A stretch of 50,954 nucleotides of DNA. Origin: Sunxiuqinia sp965372405. GTDB taxonomy: Bacteria; Bacteroidota; Bacteroidia; Bacteroidales; Prolixibacteraceae. Of this stretch, positions 42,951-50,954 are shown in pieces (within the stretch, counting starts at the first letter, position 1; each line of letters starts with the position of its first letter). The stretch lies in NCBI GenBank assembly GCA_965372405.1, contig CBDVCE010000035.1, positions 1 through 50,954 on the forward strand, given 5' to 3'. The notes below the pieces were generated by a model. That model ran no database searches and was not told the DNA's origin. It saw only the letters and a program-made list of their open reading frames with translations. The position numbers and the translations under genes are program-made.

Positions 42951-43628
42951 ATGACTAAAAAACCAAATGGACTTGAATCTATCGTAGTTAAATCAAATGC
43001 TAAACAGGCTGTTTATAAAAACACACTGAATGCTTTTAACATGCTGAAGGAAGTTCTTAAGGACTTAGTAGATCAGTACAGAGAACAGCTAAAAGATAAA
43101 ATACCTGAAAAAAGCATGCCTAGTTTTCATGAAAAGGGGCCTTTTGAAGCTGAATTCAGGTTGGCGGCAGATATGTTGGTTTTTAGTATGCACTCCAATG
43201 TTTTTGTATTCAACCGTGAACATCCAATATGGGAAACTGAATATATTAAAGGAAATACTTTAAATTCATATTGTGGCATTATTCAAATTTATAATTTTCT
43301 ATCTGACTCATTCAAATACAGCAGATTGCAAGATGTTGGCTATCTAATTGCCCGAATTTTCATCAACCAAGAGAACCATTTCTTTGTTGAAGGTAAACGT
43401 CAATCAAGTGATTTGGTTAAAGATTTAGAAAAAGACATTATTTCAAAAGAAGTTTTAAAAGAAATTCTTGATACATCCATACGTTATGCCATCGAGTTTG
43501 ATTTGCTGGTTCCGCCTTACGATGAAGTTAAAATTGCATCTGTAGAGCAAATGAAAGTAGAGATCAATCATTCAAAAATAAAAACAGGCAAGCGCGTTGG
43601 ATTCAAGTTTAATTCAGATGATATTTAA
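42951..43628 (+). CDS. Uncharacterised conserved-type cytosolic protein
   Basis: A 225-aa protein without signal or membrane segments. It has a basic N-terminus, then an amphipathic helix (FNMLKEVLKDLVDQYREQLK), a central region FEAEFRLAADMLVFSMHSNV followed by FVFNREHPIWETEYIKGN, and a C-terminal helical part ending KRVGFKFNSDDI. I do not recognise a family; no catalytic motif is apparent. The frame is open to 42906, but that lies inside the terminator hairpin, so ATG 42951 is used (ATG 42927 overlaps the -7-like element). It is 3 bp upstream of pepT and likely shares its transcript. Confidence 0.7.
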   Translation: MTKKPNGLESIVVKSNAKQAVYKNTLNAFNMLKEVLKDLVDQYREQLKDKIPEKSMPSFHEKGPFEAEFRLAADMLVFSMHSNVFVFNREHPIWETEYIKGNTLNSYCGIIQIYNFLSDSFKYSRLQDVGYLIARIFINQENHFFVEGKRQSSDLVKDLEKDIISKEVLKEILDTSIRYAIEFDLLVPPYDEVKIASVEQMKVEINHSKIKTGKRVGFKFNSDDI

Positions 43629-43631
43629 ATT

Positions 43632-44861
43632 ATGGAAAGAGTTATTGATCGTTTTATTCGATACGCAAAGATACAAACTACTTCAGATCCAAGAAGTAAG
43701 ACATTTCCTAGTACTGAAAGGCAACTCAATTTTGCAGATTTACTTGTAATTGAGCTAAAAGATATTGGCATGCTGGAAGTTGAAAAAGACAAACATGGTT
43801 ATGTAACGGCCACACTTCCTGCTAATTCTGATATTGAATGCCCAACTATCGGTTTTGTTGCACACATGGATACAAGCCCCGATTTTTCAGGAGAAAATGT
43901 GAATCCACAGATTCGCAAATATGATGGAGGAACAATCAAACTAAATGAAGAAGTTTCGATTGATCCAGTTCAATTTCCAGAGATTCTAAATTATACCGGA
44001 CAGGAAATTATTACCACCAATGGCAGTACTTTGCTTGGTGCAGATGATAAAGCTGGTGTTGCCGAAATTATGACCGCCATGCAATACATGGTAGAGCATC
44101 CTGAGATCAGGCATGGAAAAATCAGGATTTGTTTTACTCCAGATGAAGAAATAGGCAAAGGAGCAGATCATTTCGATGTAGAGAGATTTGGAGCAAAGTT
44201 CGCGTACACACTTGATGGAGGCGAAATTGGAGAGTTAGAATACGAAAATTTTAATGCAGCAATGGCAATCATTACCATTAAAGGCAGAAGTGTTCATCCT
44301 GGTGCTGCAAAAAATAAAATGGTTAACGCAATTGTGGTTGGTAATAAGCTGCTAGATATGCTTCCAGCCGAGCAACGTCCTGAGCATACTGAAAAATACG
44401 AAGGATATTTTCACTGTGTTTCATTTAATGGAAGTGTTGAAGAAACCAAATTAGCTTTTATCATCCGTGATCATGATCGTGAAAAATTTGAGCATCGGAA
44501 AGAACTAATCAAACAATCATGCAAGACATTGGATTTGCAATATGAAGCAAATACGATTAAGCTGGAAATGAAAGACCAGTACTACAACATGCGCGAAAAA
44601 GTAGAGCCTGTGAAATATATAGTTGATCTAGCAGAAAAAGCCATGCAAGAGGTTGGAGTTACGCCTAAAATTAAAGCAATTAGAGGAGGAACAGATGGAG
44701 CCAGACTCTCATATATGGGACTTCCCTGCCCCAATATCTTTGCAGGTGGTCATAATTTTCACGGGCCTTATGAATATGTTCCTAAAAAATCAATGGTTAA
44801 AGCAGTTGAAGTAATCATTCGCATTGCAGAAAAGGTCGTAACTTTAGGAGATGTTTCCTGA
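43632..44861 (+). CDS. pepT: Peptidase T (tripeptide aminopeptidase)
   Basis: Cytosolic M20-family zinc aminopeptidase that removes the N-terminal residue from tripeptides. The 409-aa length is typical. Zinc-binding residues are in GFVAHMDTSPDFSG (H78, D80), LLGADDKAGVAEI (bridging Asp ~140), the catalytic pair in FTPDEEIGKGADHFD, FAYTLDGGEIGELEYE, and the C-terminal zinc histidine in FAGGHNFHGPYEYVP. GRSVHPGAAKNKMVNA is the M20 dimer/lid motif. It overlaps tilS by 11 bp, implying translational coupling. Confidence 0.95.
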   Translation: MERVIDRFIRYAKIQTTSDPRSKTFPSTERQLNFADLLVIELKDIGMLEVEKDKHGYVTATLPANSDIECPTIGFVAHMDTSPDFSGENVNPQIRKYDGGTIKLNEEVSIDPVQFPEILNYTGQEIITTNGSTLLGADDKAGVAEIMTAMQYMVEHPEIRHGKIRICFTPDEEIGKGADHFDVERFGAKFAYTLDGGEIGELEYENFNAAMAIITIKGRSVHPGAAKNKMVNAIVVGNKLLDMLPAEQRPEHTEKYEGYFHCVSFNGSVEETKLAFIIRDHDREKFEHRKELIKQSCKTLDLQYEANTIKLEMKDQYYNMREKVEPVKYIVDLAEKAMQEVGVTPKIKAIRGGTDGARLSYMGLPCPNIFAGGHNFHGPYEYVPKKSMVKAVEVIIRIAEKVVTLGDVS

Positions 44862-46173
44862 TTTTGAGAAATATATAGAAAAAGAAAAGCTTTTTTCAAC
44901 TAGCGAAAAACTGGTGCTTGCTGTAAGTGGCGGAGTAGATTCTATGGTTATGCTCCACCTTTTTCAGCAACTGGAAATTGAATTTGTTGTTGCACATTGC
45001 AACTTCAAACTTCGTGGTTCAGAATCTGATTCTGATGAGATTTTCCTGAGAGATTTTTGTTCCGAACAAGGAATTGAAATCTACGTGAAAACTTTTGAAA
45101 CGAGGGAATATGCAATCACTAAAGGAATTTCTATTGAAATGGCTGCTCGTGAATTGCGTTATTCGTGGTTTGAAGATCTATTGGAAAAACTGCAATTTGA
45201 TTATCTGGCAACTGCACATCACCAGGATGATTTAGTAGAAACCATGCTTATCAATTTAAGTAGGGGAACAGGAATTCGCGGTTTGTCAGGAATTCAACCC
45301 AAAATGGGCAAAGTTATTCGTCCTTTACTTTTTGCAAATCGTTTACAGATAATCAATCATGCAGCTGCCAATAAAATTCCCTTTCAGGAAGATTCTAGCA
45401 ATGATGAATTGGTTTACCAACGAAATATTATTCGACACAAACTTATTCCAATGTTTGAGGAGATTAATCCGGCTTTTCGAAAAAATATGAATCGAACGGC
45501 TGCGATTCTACGTGAAACTGAAAAAATCTATCAACACAAAGTTGAAGAAGAGGAAAACCGACTGATTGAAAATGACGGTGATTTCATTAAAATTAAAATT
45601 GGTGAACTAATAAAAACGGAATCAAAAGAATCTATTCTTTTTGAAATTTTACATCCACTTGGATTCAACATTGATCAGGTTGATGAAATTATTCAATCTA
45701 TTAATGCTGTTTCTGGCAAATCATTTTTTACGTCTACTCACAGATTAGTAAAAGACCGTGATTACCTTCTTATTAATAAGTTGGAAGAAACTGTTGATCA
45801 CCGTTTTTATATCGATTCCGATTGCATTTCAATAATTGATCCCATTGAGCTTGACTTTCAACAAATAGAAAAAACAAGCAACTTTCAATTTTCAAAATCA
45901 CCAACAATTGCCGATCTGGATTTTGACAAGCTTGAATTTCCACTCATTCTAAAAAAGTGGGAACAAGGAGAATACTTCCAACCACTCGGAATGGAAGGTT
46001 TTAAAAAGCTAAGTGATTTTTTCATTGACGAGAAGTTTTCGCTCCCTCAAAAAGAAAATACCTGGATACTTTATAGCTCTAACAAAGTGGCTTGGATTAT
46101 TGGAAAACGTATTGATAATCGCTTCAAAATCACCAAAAACACCTCAAGAATCCTTCGAATTAAACAATTATAA
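44851..46173 (+). CDS. tilS: tRNA(Ile)-lysidine synthetase
   Basis: Converts cytidine 34 of the CAU anticodon of a minor tRNA-Ile to lysidine, using ATP and lysine, so that it reads AUA. The 440-aa product has the PP-loop SGGVDS (26-31), AHCNFKLRGSESDSDE, the family motif TAHHQDDLVETMLINLSRGT (~residues 115-134) with GIRGLSGIQP, and a C-terminal TilS domain (EYFQPLGMEGFKKLSDFFID, ~380-400). The ATG at 44851 overlaps the end of pepT by 11 bp. Confidence 0.95.
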   Translation: MFPDFEKYIEKEKLFSTSEKLVLAVSGGVDSMVMLHLFQQLEIEFVVAHCNFKLRGSESDSDEIFLRDFCSEQGIEIYVKTFETREYAITKGISIEMAARELRYSWFEDLLEKLQFDYLATAHHQDDLVETMLINLSRGTGIRGLSGIQPKMGKVIRPLLFANRLQIINHAAANKIPFQEDSSNDELVYQRNIIRHKLIPMFEEINPAFRKNMNRTAAILRETEKIYQHKVEEEENRLIENDGDFIKIKIGELIKTESKESILFEILHPLGFNIDQVDEIIQSINAVSGKSFFTSTHRLVKDRDYLLINKLEETVDHRFYIDSDCISIIDPIELDFQQIEKTSNFQFSKSPTIADLDFDKLEFPLILKKWEQGEYFQPLGMEGFKKLSDFFIDEKFSLPQKENTWILYSSNKVAWIIGKRIDNRFKITKNTSRILRIKQL

Positions 46174-46291
46174 GTTCTAAACTACAAAGAACGAAAAGTC
46201 ACAATCACCTCATTTACTTGTCATTATAACAATAACATATTTAGAATCATCGAAATGTTTCATTTGTTACAAGTTGATGTCATAAAATATA

Positions 46292-46299
46292 TATTTTTG
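46292..46299 (+). promoter_or_regulatory. -7 promoter element of the porin/FMN-binding unit
   Basis: TATTTTTG matches TAnnTTTG perfectly and lies 39 bp before the ATG at 46339. It falls inside the longer frame that begins at 46255, which argues against that upstream start. A TTG at the canonical -33 distance was not found. Confidence 0.5.
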
Positions 46300-46338
46300 C
46301 ACTTATATTTTAATTCAATCTTAATAAGAATAACCGAT

Positions 46339-47484
46339 ATGAAAAGGATTTTATTTTTAGGAGTAATGCTACTCTTTATCAGTTTTAGCACAAAAGCACA
46401 AAACACAGCTGATAGACTTTTAGCATCAGAGGAGAAGTTGAGCATCGGTGGTTATGCACAAATTGACTACAACCAACCCATTTCTTCTGATACAAAAAGT
46501 AATGGAAAAATGGACGTTCATCGATTGGTGCTTCTATTTGCATATAACTTTAATGAACGAACTAAATTTGTTACTGAAGTTGAGTTCGAACACGTTAAAG
46601 AAGTTTACGTAGAACAAGCTTTCTTACAATATCAGATCAATAACTGGCTAAATTTCAGAGGTGGTCTTCTGCTTATTCCAATGGGTATTCAGAATGAATA
46701 TCACGAGCCAGCAACTTTTAATGGAGTTGAGCGCACGAACCTCGATAGCAAAATTGTACCCACAACCTGGCGTGAAATTGGTGCAGGGTTTGTAGGACGT
46801 GTTCAGGATTTAGATATTAAGTATCAAGCATACGTAGTAAATGGATTTAAAAGCTATGATGGTGGAGGTATTTTAAGAGGTACTGATGCTTTCAGAAAAG
46901 GTCGTCAAAAAGGTGCTGAGTCAGTTTTCTCACATCCTAATTTGGCTACTAAAATTGAATATTATGGCATTCCAGGTCTAAACTTGGGTTTAAGTGGCTA
47001 CTTCGGAAAGACACAATCTACTTTATATGATGGAGCTGCTACAAACCAGGAAACATTAGCCGATTCTTCTGTAGTTGGCATAAATATGGTTGGACTAGAT
47101 GCTCGTTACAACATTAGCGGATGGCAATTCCGTGGACAGTTTAACTACGCTTCAATCAATAACACCGACCAATACAACGAATTTACAGGAAAAGACTTAG
47201 GCAGTGCAATTTCAGGTTTTTACCTTGAAGCTGGTTATGATTTATTGAATGGAAGTGATAGTTCTCAAAAACTTGTTCCTTTCGTTCGTTACGAAAAATA
47301 CAACACGCATAAAAAGGTTGAGAATATTTCTGAAAACCTAGCTTATGATCGTAATGAAATTACAACAGGAATTGGTCTCTGGCTAGCCTCTGGAGCTGTA
47401 TTAAAAGCAGATTTACAGTGGTTCGGAAACGAAGCGACTGATACCCAAAAGCAATTAAATCTGGGAGTAGGAATCTGGTTCTAA
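46339..47484 (+). CDS. OprP-like outer-membrane porin
   Basis: The 381-aa product has a signal peptide (MKRILFLGVMLLFISFSTKAQ) followed by strands of an outer-membrane barrel: KLSIGGYAQIDYNQPI, MDVHRLVLLFAYNFNERTKF, the phosphate-porin-like segment NFRGGLLLIPMGIQNEYHEP and a C-terminal strand ending in IWF. It belongs with phosphate-selective porin O/P-like proteins; the actual solute is unknown. The FMN-binding gene begins at the last base of its stop (TAATG), so the two are coupled. ATG 46339 gives a standard signal peptide and leaves the -7 element upstream. Confidence 0.78.
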   Translation: MKRILFLGVMLLFISFSTKAQNTADRLLASEEKLSIGGYAQIDYNQPISSDTKSNGKMDVHRLVLLFAYNFNERTKFVTEVEFEHVKEVYVEQAFLQYQINNWLNFRGGLLLIPMGIQNEYHEPATFNGVERTNLDSKIVPTTWREIGAGFVGRVQDLDIKYQAYVVNGFKSYDGGGILRGTDAFRKGRQKGAESVFSHPNLATKIEYYGIPGLNLGLSGYFGKTQSTLYDGAATNQETLADSSVVGINMVGLDARYNISGWQFRGQFNYASINNTDQYNEFTGKDLGSAISGFYLEAGYDLLNGSDSSQKLVPFVRYEKYNTHKKVENISENLAYDRNEITTGIGLWLASGAVLKADLQWFGNEATDTQKQLNLGVGIWF

Positions 47485-47999
47485 TGCGTAGATCTTTACA
47501 CATATTATTTATATTCTCGTTTCTGTTTATAGGAAATAGATTTAGTTATGGAACCGGCTCTGATGCCGGTTCCTACAAAATAATTAAACTTATTTCACGC
47601 GAGTTAGGTATTGACCGCAACACATTAAAACTTCAAAATATTGAGTCTGAATGCCTGACTTCTGCATATATCCAAAAAGTTTTTCGGGTGAAAAAAGATG
47701 GAGAAGAATCTGGGTTTGCTATTGCTGCACAAGGAAAAGGCAGACACGACAAATTCTACTATCTCATATATTTTACTGAAGACAAAGAAGTTGACTGGAT
47801 TCGTGTAACCGGATACTTTTCAAATCATGGTGGTCAAATTACTTCCAAAAGATGGCTGCAACAGTTTAAAGGGTTTGCCGGTGGCATACTGAATTATGGA
47901 AAAGATGTACAGGCAATAAGTGGTGCAACCATATCTGGCAACTCAATTACTGACGGAATAAAAGAGATTACTACTCAAATGCAGAATTGTGATTTATAA
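47484..47999 (+). CDS. Secreted FMN-binding domain protein (predicted covalent flavinylation)
   Basis: The 171-aa product has a signal peptide (HILFIFSFLFIGNRFSYG) and one FMN_bind domain. The VQAISGATISGNSITDGIKE segment carries the S-G-A-T motif in which the threonine is normally linked to FMN by the ApbE flavin transferase. In characterised relatives such domains carry electrons outside the cytosol (e.g. RnfG, NqrC, NosR or fumarate-reductase-type systems). No ApbE or reductase partner is in the window; its partner in this operon is a porin. Start overlaps the previous stop (TAATG). Confidence 0.85.
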   Translation: MRRSLHILFIFSFLFIGNRFSYGTGSDAGSYKIIKLISRELGIDRNTLKLQNIESECLTSAYIQKVFRVKKDGEESGFAIAAQGKGRHDKFYYLIYFTEDKEVDWIRVTGYFSNHGGQITSKRWLQQFKGFAGGILNYGKDVQAISGATISGNSITDGIKEITTQMQNCDL

Positions 48000-48008
48000 A
48001 ACGAGTCT

Positions 48009-48025
48009 GGCGATTTATAATCGCC
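48009..48025. terminator. Short bidirectional hairpin between convergent genes
   Basis: A 7-bp stem GGCGATT/AATCGCC with a 3-nt loop lies between the end of the FMN-binding gene and the convergent ABC-F gene, followed by an AT-rich stretch on the plus strand. Confidence 0.5.
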
Positions 48026-48050
48026 AATTTATTCTTGGTTGAAAACCGAG

Positions 48051-49916
48051 TCACACATTCTTCTCACTCAACTCCAACCAGCGCATTTCTTTTTCATCCA
48101 AATCATCAGTTAATTCCGAAAAACGTTTTGACTTTTCTACTAGCTCTTCGCTTGAAAGATCTCCAGAATTAAGAGCATCTTCCAACTGTTTCTTTTCAGT
48201 TTCCAACTTTTCGATATCCACTTCTAACTGCTCAAACTCTCTCTTTTCTTTGAAGCTTAATTTTTGAGAAACCTGTTTTGGTTTTTCCTGAACCTTTTTT
48301 GGTTTTGATGGTGCTGCAATCTTTTTCTTGCTCTCTTGTTTCAACACCTGATTACGGTATATGGTATAGTTACCTGGAAAATCCTTAATTGTTCCGTTAC
48401 CATCAAACACAAACAAGTGATCAACAATCTTATCCATAAAATAGCGGTCGTGAGATACAATTAACACACACCCACCAAAACCGGCAAGATAATCTTCCAA
48501 AACATTCAGAGTCATAATATCCAAATCATTGGTAGGCTCATCAAGAATCAGAAAATTTGGATTATCCATTAGGATTGTACACAAATACAAACGTCTTTTT
48601 TCTCCCCCACTCAGCTTTTCAACCAAATTGTATTGTGTGTCGGGTGGAAATAAAAACCTCATTAGTAACTGACTGGCAGTGACCCTGCGCCCATCATCAT
48701 ATTCAATAACCTCAGCAATATTTTTTACCACATCAATTACCTTATCCTTAGGTCTAAATACAATGCCTTCCTGTTTGTAGTAACCCAATTTAATGGTTTG
48801 CCCCCACTCTACTGTTCCTGAATCGGCAGTAATATTTTGTGTGATAATATTTAGAAATGTTGATTTTCCAGTTCCGTTTTTACCAACAATTCCAACTTTT
48901 TCAAAACGTGAAAACTTATAGCTGAAGTCATGAATCAGATTGAGTTCATCATAAGCTTTTGAGACATTATCCAGTTCCAGAATTTTCTTACCCATTCTGG
49001 AAGCTGCTACATCCAACTCCAAATTATCATCCTGCCTTCTATTCGATGCTTTATCTTTCAATTCATAAAATTGATCGACACGATATTTCGCTTTATGACT
49101 TCTGGCTTTTGGCATGCGGCGCATCCAATCCAATTCTGTTTTCAAAAGGTTTTGAGCCTTTTCAGTAGCTGCCTGTTCCTGCTCAATGCGCTCCTGCCTC
49201 TTTTCTAAAAAATAACTGTAATTTCCTTGATAGGTATATATTTTGTTTTGGTCAATCTCAATAATTTCATTACAAACACGATCCAAAAAATAGCGATCGT
49301 GTGTAACCATAAATAAGGTGCAATTCGTTTTCTCAAGATATTTCTCTAACCACTCAATCATGTCTAAATCCAAGTGGTTAGTAGGCTCATCCAGCAAAAT
49401 CAAATCGGGTTCATTCACCAGTACATTTGCAAGAGCCAAACGCTTTTTCTGTCCACCTGAAAGCTCTCTAACTGGTTGATCAAAATCCTCAATTTTCAGC
49501 TGACTAAGTATTTGTTTTACACGAACCTCAAAATCCCAGGCATTCAACTCATCCATTTTTACGGTAAGATCTTCCAGTTCTTTTTGATCATTATGCTTTA
49601 CCGCAGCTTCAAACCTACGGATCACCTCCATGGCAGGATTGTCCGATCGCAAAGCCTCTTCCAAAACGGTCAGGTTTTCATTTAAATCAGGCAATTGCCT
49701 CAAATAACCAATTTTAACATCATTGGTATATGTAATTTTACCTTCGTCAGCAGTCTCATAACCGGCAATGATTTCCATGAGCGTGGTTTTCCCGGCACCA
49801 TTCTTTGCAATTAATGCTACTTTCTGCTCCTTAAAAATGGTGAATGAAACATCTTCGAAAAGCATCTGCTCTCCGTATCGTTTACCTAACTGCTCTGCCT
49901 GTAAATATGGGATCAT
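48051..49916 (-). CDS. ABC-F family ATPase (Uup-like)
   Basis: A 621-aa soluble protein with two ABC domains and no membrane segments. Domain 1: Walker A AKNGAGKTT (~residue 39), signature LSGGQKKRLALANVL, Walker B DLILLDEPTNHLD. Domain 2: Walker A GKNGTGKST (~345), signature LSGGEKRRLYLCTIL, Walker B NFLILDEPTNDLD. The C-terminal charged coiled coil (~545-621, LEVDIEKLETEKKQLEDALN) is typical of Uup-type members, which act on ribosomes or branched DNA. A -7 element lies 16-23 bp upstream of ATG 49916, so the longer frame from 49934 is rejected. Confidence 0.92.
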   Translation of the reverse strand: MIPYLQAEQLGKRYGEQMLFEDVSFTIFKEQKVALIAKNGAGKTTLMEIIAGYETADEGKITYTNDVKIGYLRQLPDLNENLTVLEEALRSDNPAMEVIRRFEAAVKHNDQKELEDLTVKMDELNAWDFEVRVKQILSQLKIEDFDQPVRELSGGQKKRLALANVLVNEPDLILLDEPTNHLDLDMIEWLEKYLEKTNCTLFMVTHDRYFLDRVCNEIIEIDQNKIYTYQGNYSYFLEKRQERIEQEQAATEKAQNLLKTELDWMRRMPKARSHKAKYRVDQFYELKDKASNRRQDDNLELDVAASRMGKKILELDNVSKAYDELNLIHDFSYKFSRFEKVGIVGKNGTGKSTFLNIITQNITADSGTVEWGQTIKLGYYKQEGIVFRPKDKVIDVVKNIAEVIEYDDGRRVTASQLLMRFLFPPDTQYNLVEKLSGGEKRRLYLCTILMDNPNFLILDEPTNDLDIMTLNVLEDYLAGFGGCVLIVSHDRYFMDKIVDHLFVFDGNGTIKDFPGNYTIYRNQVLKQESKKKIAAPSKPKKVQEKPKQVSQKLSFKEKREFEQLEVDIEKLETEKKQLEDALNSGDLSSEELVEKSKRFSELTDDLDEKEMRWLELSEKNV

Positions 49917-49931
49917 CCGAAATATTTTGTG

Positions 49932-49939
49932 CAAAAATA
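49932..49939 (-). promoter_or_regulatory. -7 promoter element of the ABC-F gene
   Basis: On the minus strand TATTTTTG matches TAnnTTTG perfectly. Transcription would start roughly ten bases before the ATG at 49916, giving a short leader. Confidence 0.5.
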
Positions 49940-50072
49940 GCTTAAAAAGATGGATTATCAGATACTCAGATTATAAGATATTAAGATTGCTGGATAATTA
50001 GATTCAAGATGCTAAAACCAGGAAAAAAGACATCTAAAGTTTTTCATGTGAAACTAATAATCCGATACCTAC

Positions 50073-50130
50073 CTCGTAACACGAAACATGTAACCCGCAA
50101 CTCTAAACATGAAACTCGTAACTCTCGACT
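50073..50130. repeat. Degenerate short-repeat DNA upstream of nth
   Basis: Repeated units of the type CGTAACnCGAAAC / CATGnAACnCG. The first 15 bases are the exact reverse complement of 5545-5559, showing a dispersed family. No coding potential is apparent in this gap (49940-50190). Confidence 0.5.
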
Positions 50131-50190
50131 CAACATTCTTTCACCTTTTCATGTTTTAATTTAATTTTACGTTCAAACAAAAACTCCCAA

Positions 50191-50841
50191 ATGCAAAAGA
50201 AAGAACGCTATCAAAAGGTAATTGAGCATTTTCAACAAGCTATGCCCATTGCTGAAACTGAGTTAGAATATACCAATCCTTATGAATTACTTGTTTCTGT
50301 TATCCTCTCAGCACAATGCACTGATAAGCGCGTAAATATAATTACACCAGAATTATTTAAGCGCTTTCCAAAACCCGAGTTAATGGCCGAAGTTGATTCT
50401 GCTGAAGTGTTTGAATACATTCGCTCCTGTTCTTACCCAAATAATAAAGCCAAACATTTGGTTGGAATGGCAAAAATGTTGGTGAATGATTTTAAAGGCA
50501 TAGTTCCTGATGATGTTGATGAGTTGCAGAAGTTACCGGGTGTTGGCAGAAAAACAGCCAATGTAATAGCTGCTGTGGTTTATGAAAAACCTGCATTTGC
50601 AGTTGATACTCATGTATTCCGTGTGTCAAACAGAATTGGACTTACAAATAATTCTAAAACCCCATACGAAACCGAGAAAGAACTGGTTAAATACTTCCCT
50701 GAAGAGATCATCCCGCTTGCGCATCATTGGTTAATTCTGCATGGTCGGTACACTTGCATGGCAAGAAAACCAAAATGTGAAAAATGTGGCATCACCAGCC
50801 TATGCAAATATTACAAAAAACTGGAAAAAGAAAAATCATAA
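50191..50841 (+). CDS. nth: Endonuclease III
   Basis: Base-excision repair DNA glycosylase/AP lyase acting on oxidised pyrimidines. The 216-aa length is standard. The helix-hairpin-helix LPGVGRKTANVI carries the catalytic lysine (K121), the catalytic aspartate is in AVDTHVFR (D139), and the C-terminal [4Fe-4S] site has cysteines 189, 196, 199 and 205 in the usual C-x6-C-x2-C-x5-C spacing. The upstream gap contains TAATTTTA (50162-50169), a one-mismatch -7 element. The remaining ~110 bp to the window end hold nothing I can identify. Confidence 0.96.
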   Translation: MQKKERYQKVIEHFQQAMPIAETELEYTNPYELLVSVILSAQCTDKRVNIITPELFKRFPKPELMAEVDSAEVFEYIRSCSYPNNKAKHLVGMAKMLVNDFKGIVPDDVDELQKLPGVGRKTANVIAAVVYEKPAFAVDTHVFRVSNRIGLTNNSKTPYETEKELVKYFPEEIIPLAHHWLILHGRYTCMARKPKCEKCGITSLCKYYKKLEKEKS

Positions 50842-50954
50842 TTGCATTAATTAGAATAGATTTAAGCCTCATGTTAAGCTCACTTTAACTGTTTATAACA
50901 ACATTTATAAAAATCTGAATTAAAGTCTTTGATTTTTTTACAATCTTATTACTT

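Overview
The window looks like a chromosomal segment from a free-living, AT-rich Bacteroidota, probably of the Marinilabiliales/Bacteroidales type. Supporting signs: -7 elements of the form TAnnTTTG upstream of several genes, a type IX secretion sorting domain, a DUF4954 protein, a short archaeal/eukaryotic-type prolyl-tRNA synthetase, FadL- and OprP-like outer-membrane proteins, and start codons mostly without a strong Shine-Dalgarno. I did not identify the species. No rRNA, tRNA, IS element, prophage or true CRISPR array was seen.

Layout. 1-5.5 kb: TlpA-like thioredoxin, DsrE-like protein, tpiA, prmA, an unusual 41-bp hairpin array, a Tat-exported sugar isomerase-like protein and a PagL-like lipid A deacylase. 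5.7-8.6 kb: the last two steps of histidine degradation (hutI, ftcD; minus strand). 8.9-14.2 kb: a chemoreceptor, a YfcC-family permease, a tiny T9SS-tail protein and a GH26 mannanase-like lipoprotein. 14.5-35.0 kb: fifteen plus-strand genes in one tight run. 35.0-41.3 kb (minus strand): DUF4954, a methyltransferase, a small unknown, a FadL-like protein and a Ser/Arg/Tyr-rich lipoprotein. 41.4-50.8 kb: proS, an unknown, pepT, tilS, a porin with an FMN-binding protein, an ABC-F ATPase and nth.

The most interesting part is the 14.5-35.0 kb run. It encodes seven beta-propeller proteins (six PQQ-like, one NHL-like; four with cleavable signal peptides, three membrane-anchored), two small Tat-signal Cys-rich proteins (one a poly-[4Fe-4S] ferredoxin), a NapH/NosR-like membrane iron-sulfur protein, a cytoplasmic NuoE-NuoF fusion, and an unusual Fer2/Fe-S/FAD protein that resembles GltD/NfnB but seems to lack the NADPH-binding domain. 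It ends with a GT4 glycosyltransferase and a LolD/FtsX-type ABC transporter. My inference is a redox system that takes electrons from cytosolic NADH, passes them through soluble and membrane Fe-S centres to a periplasmic ferredoxin, and involves a set of periplasmic propellers whose ligand is unknown. It is not complex I, not a HydABC hydrogenase and not a classical quinoprotein dehydrogenase. I know of no described system with this composition, but no database search was possible.

Start codons were re-chosen where the longest frame began at TTG or GTG inside a promoter or a palindromic repeat; the reasons are given in each entry.
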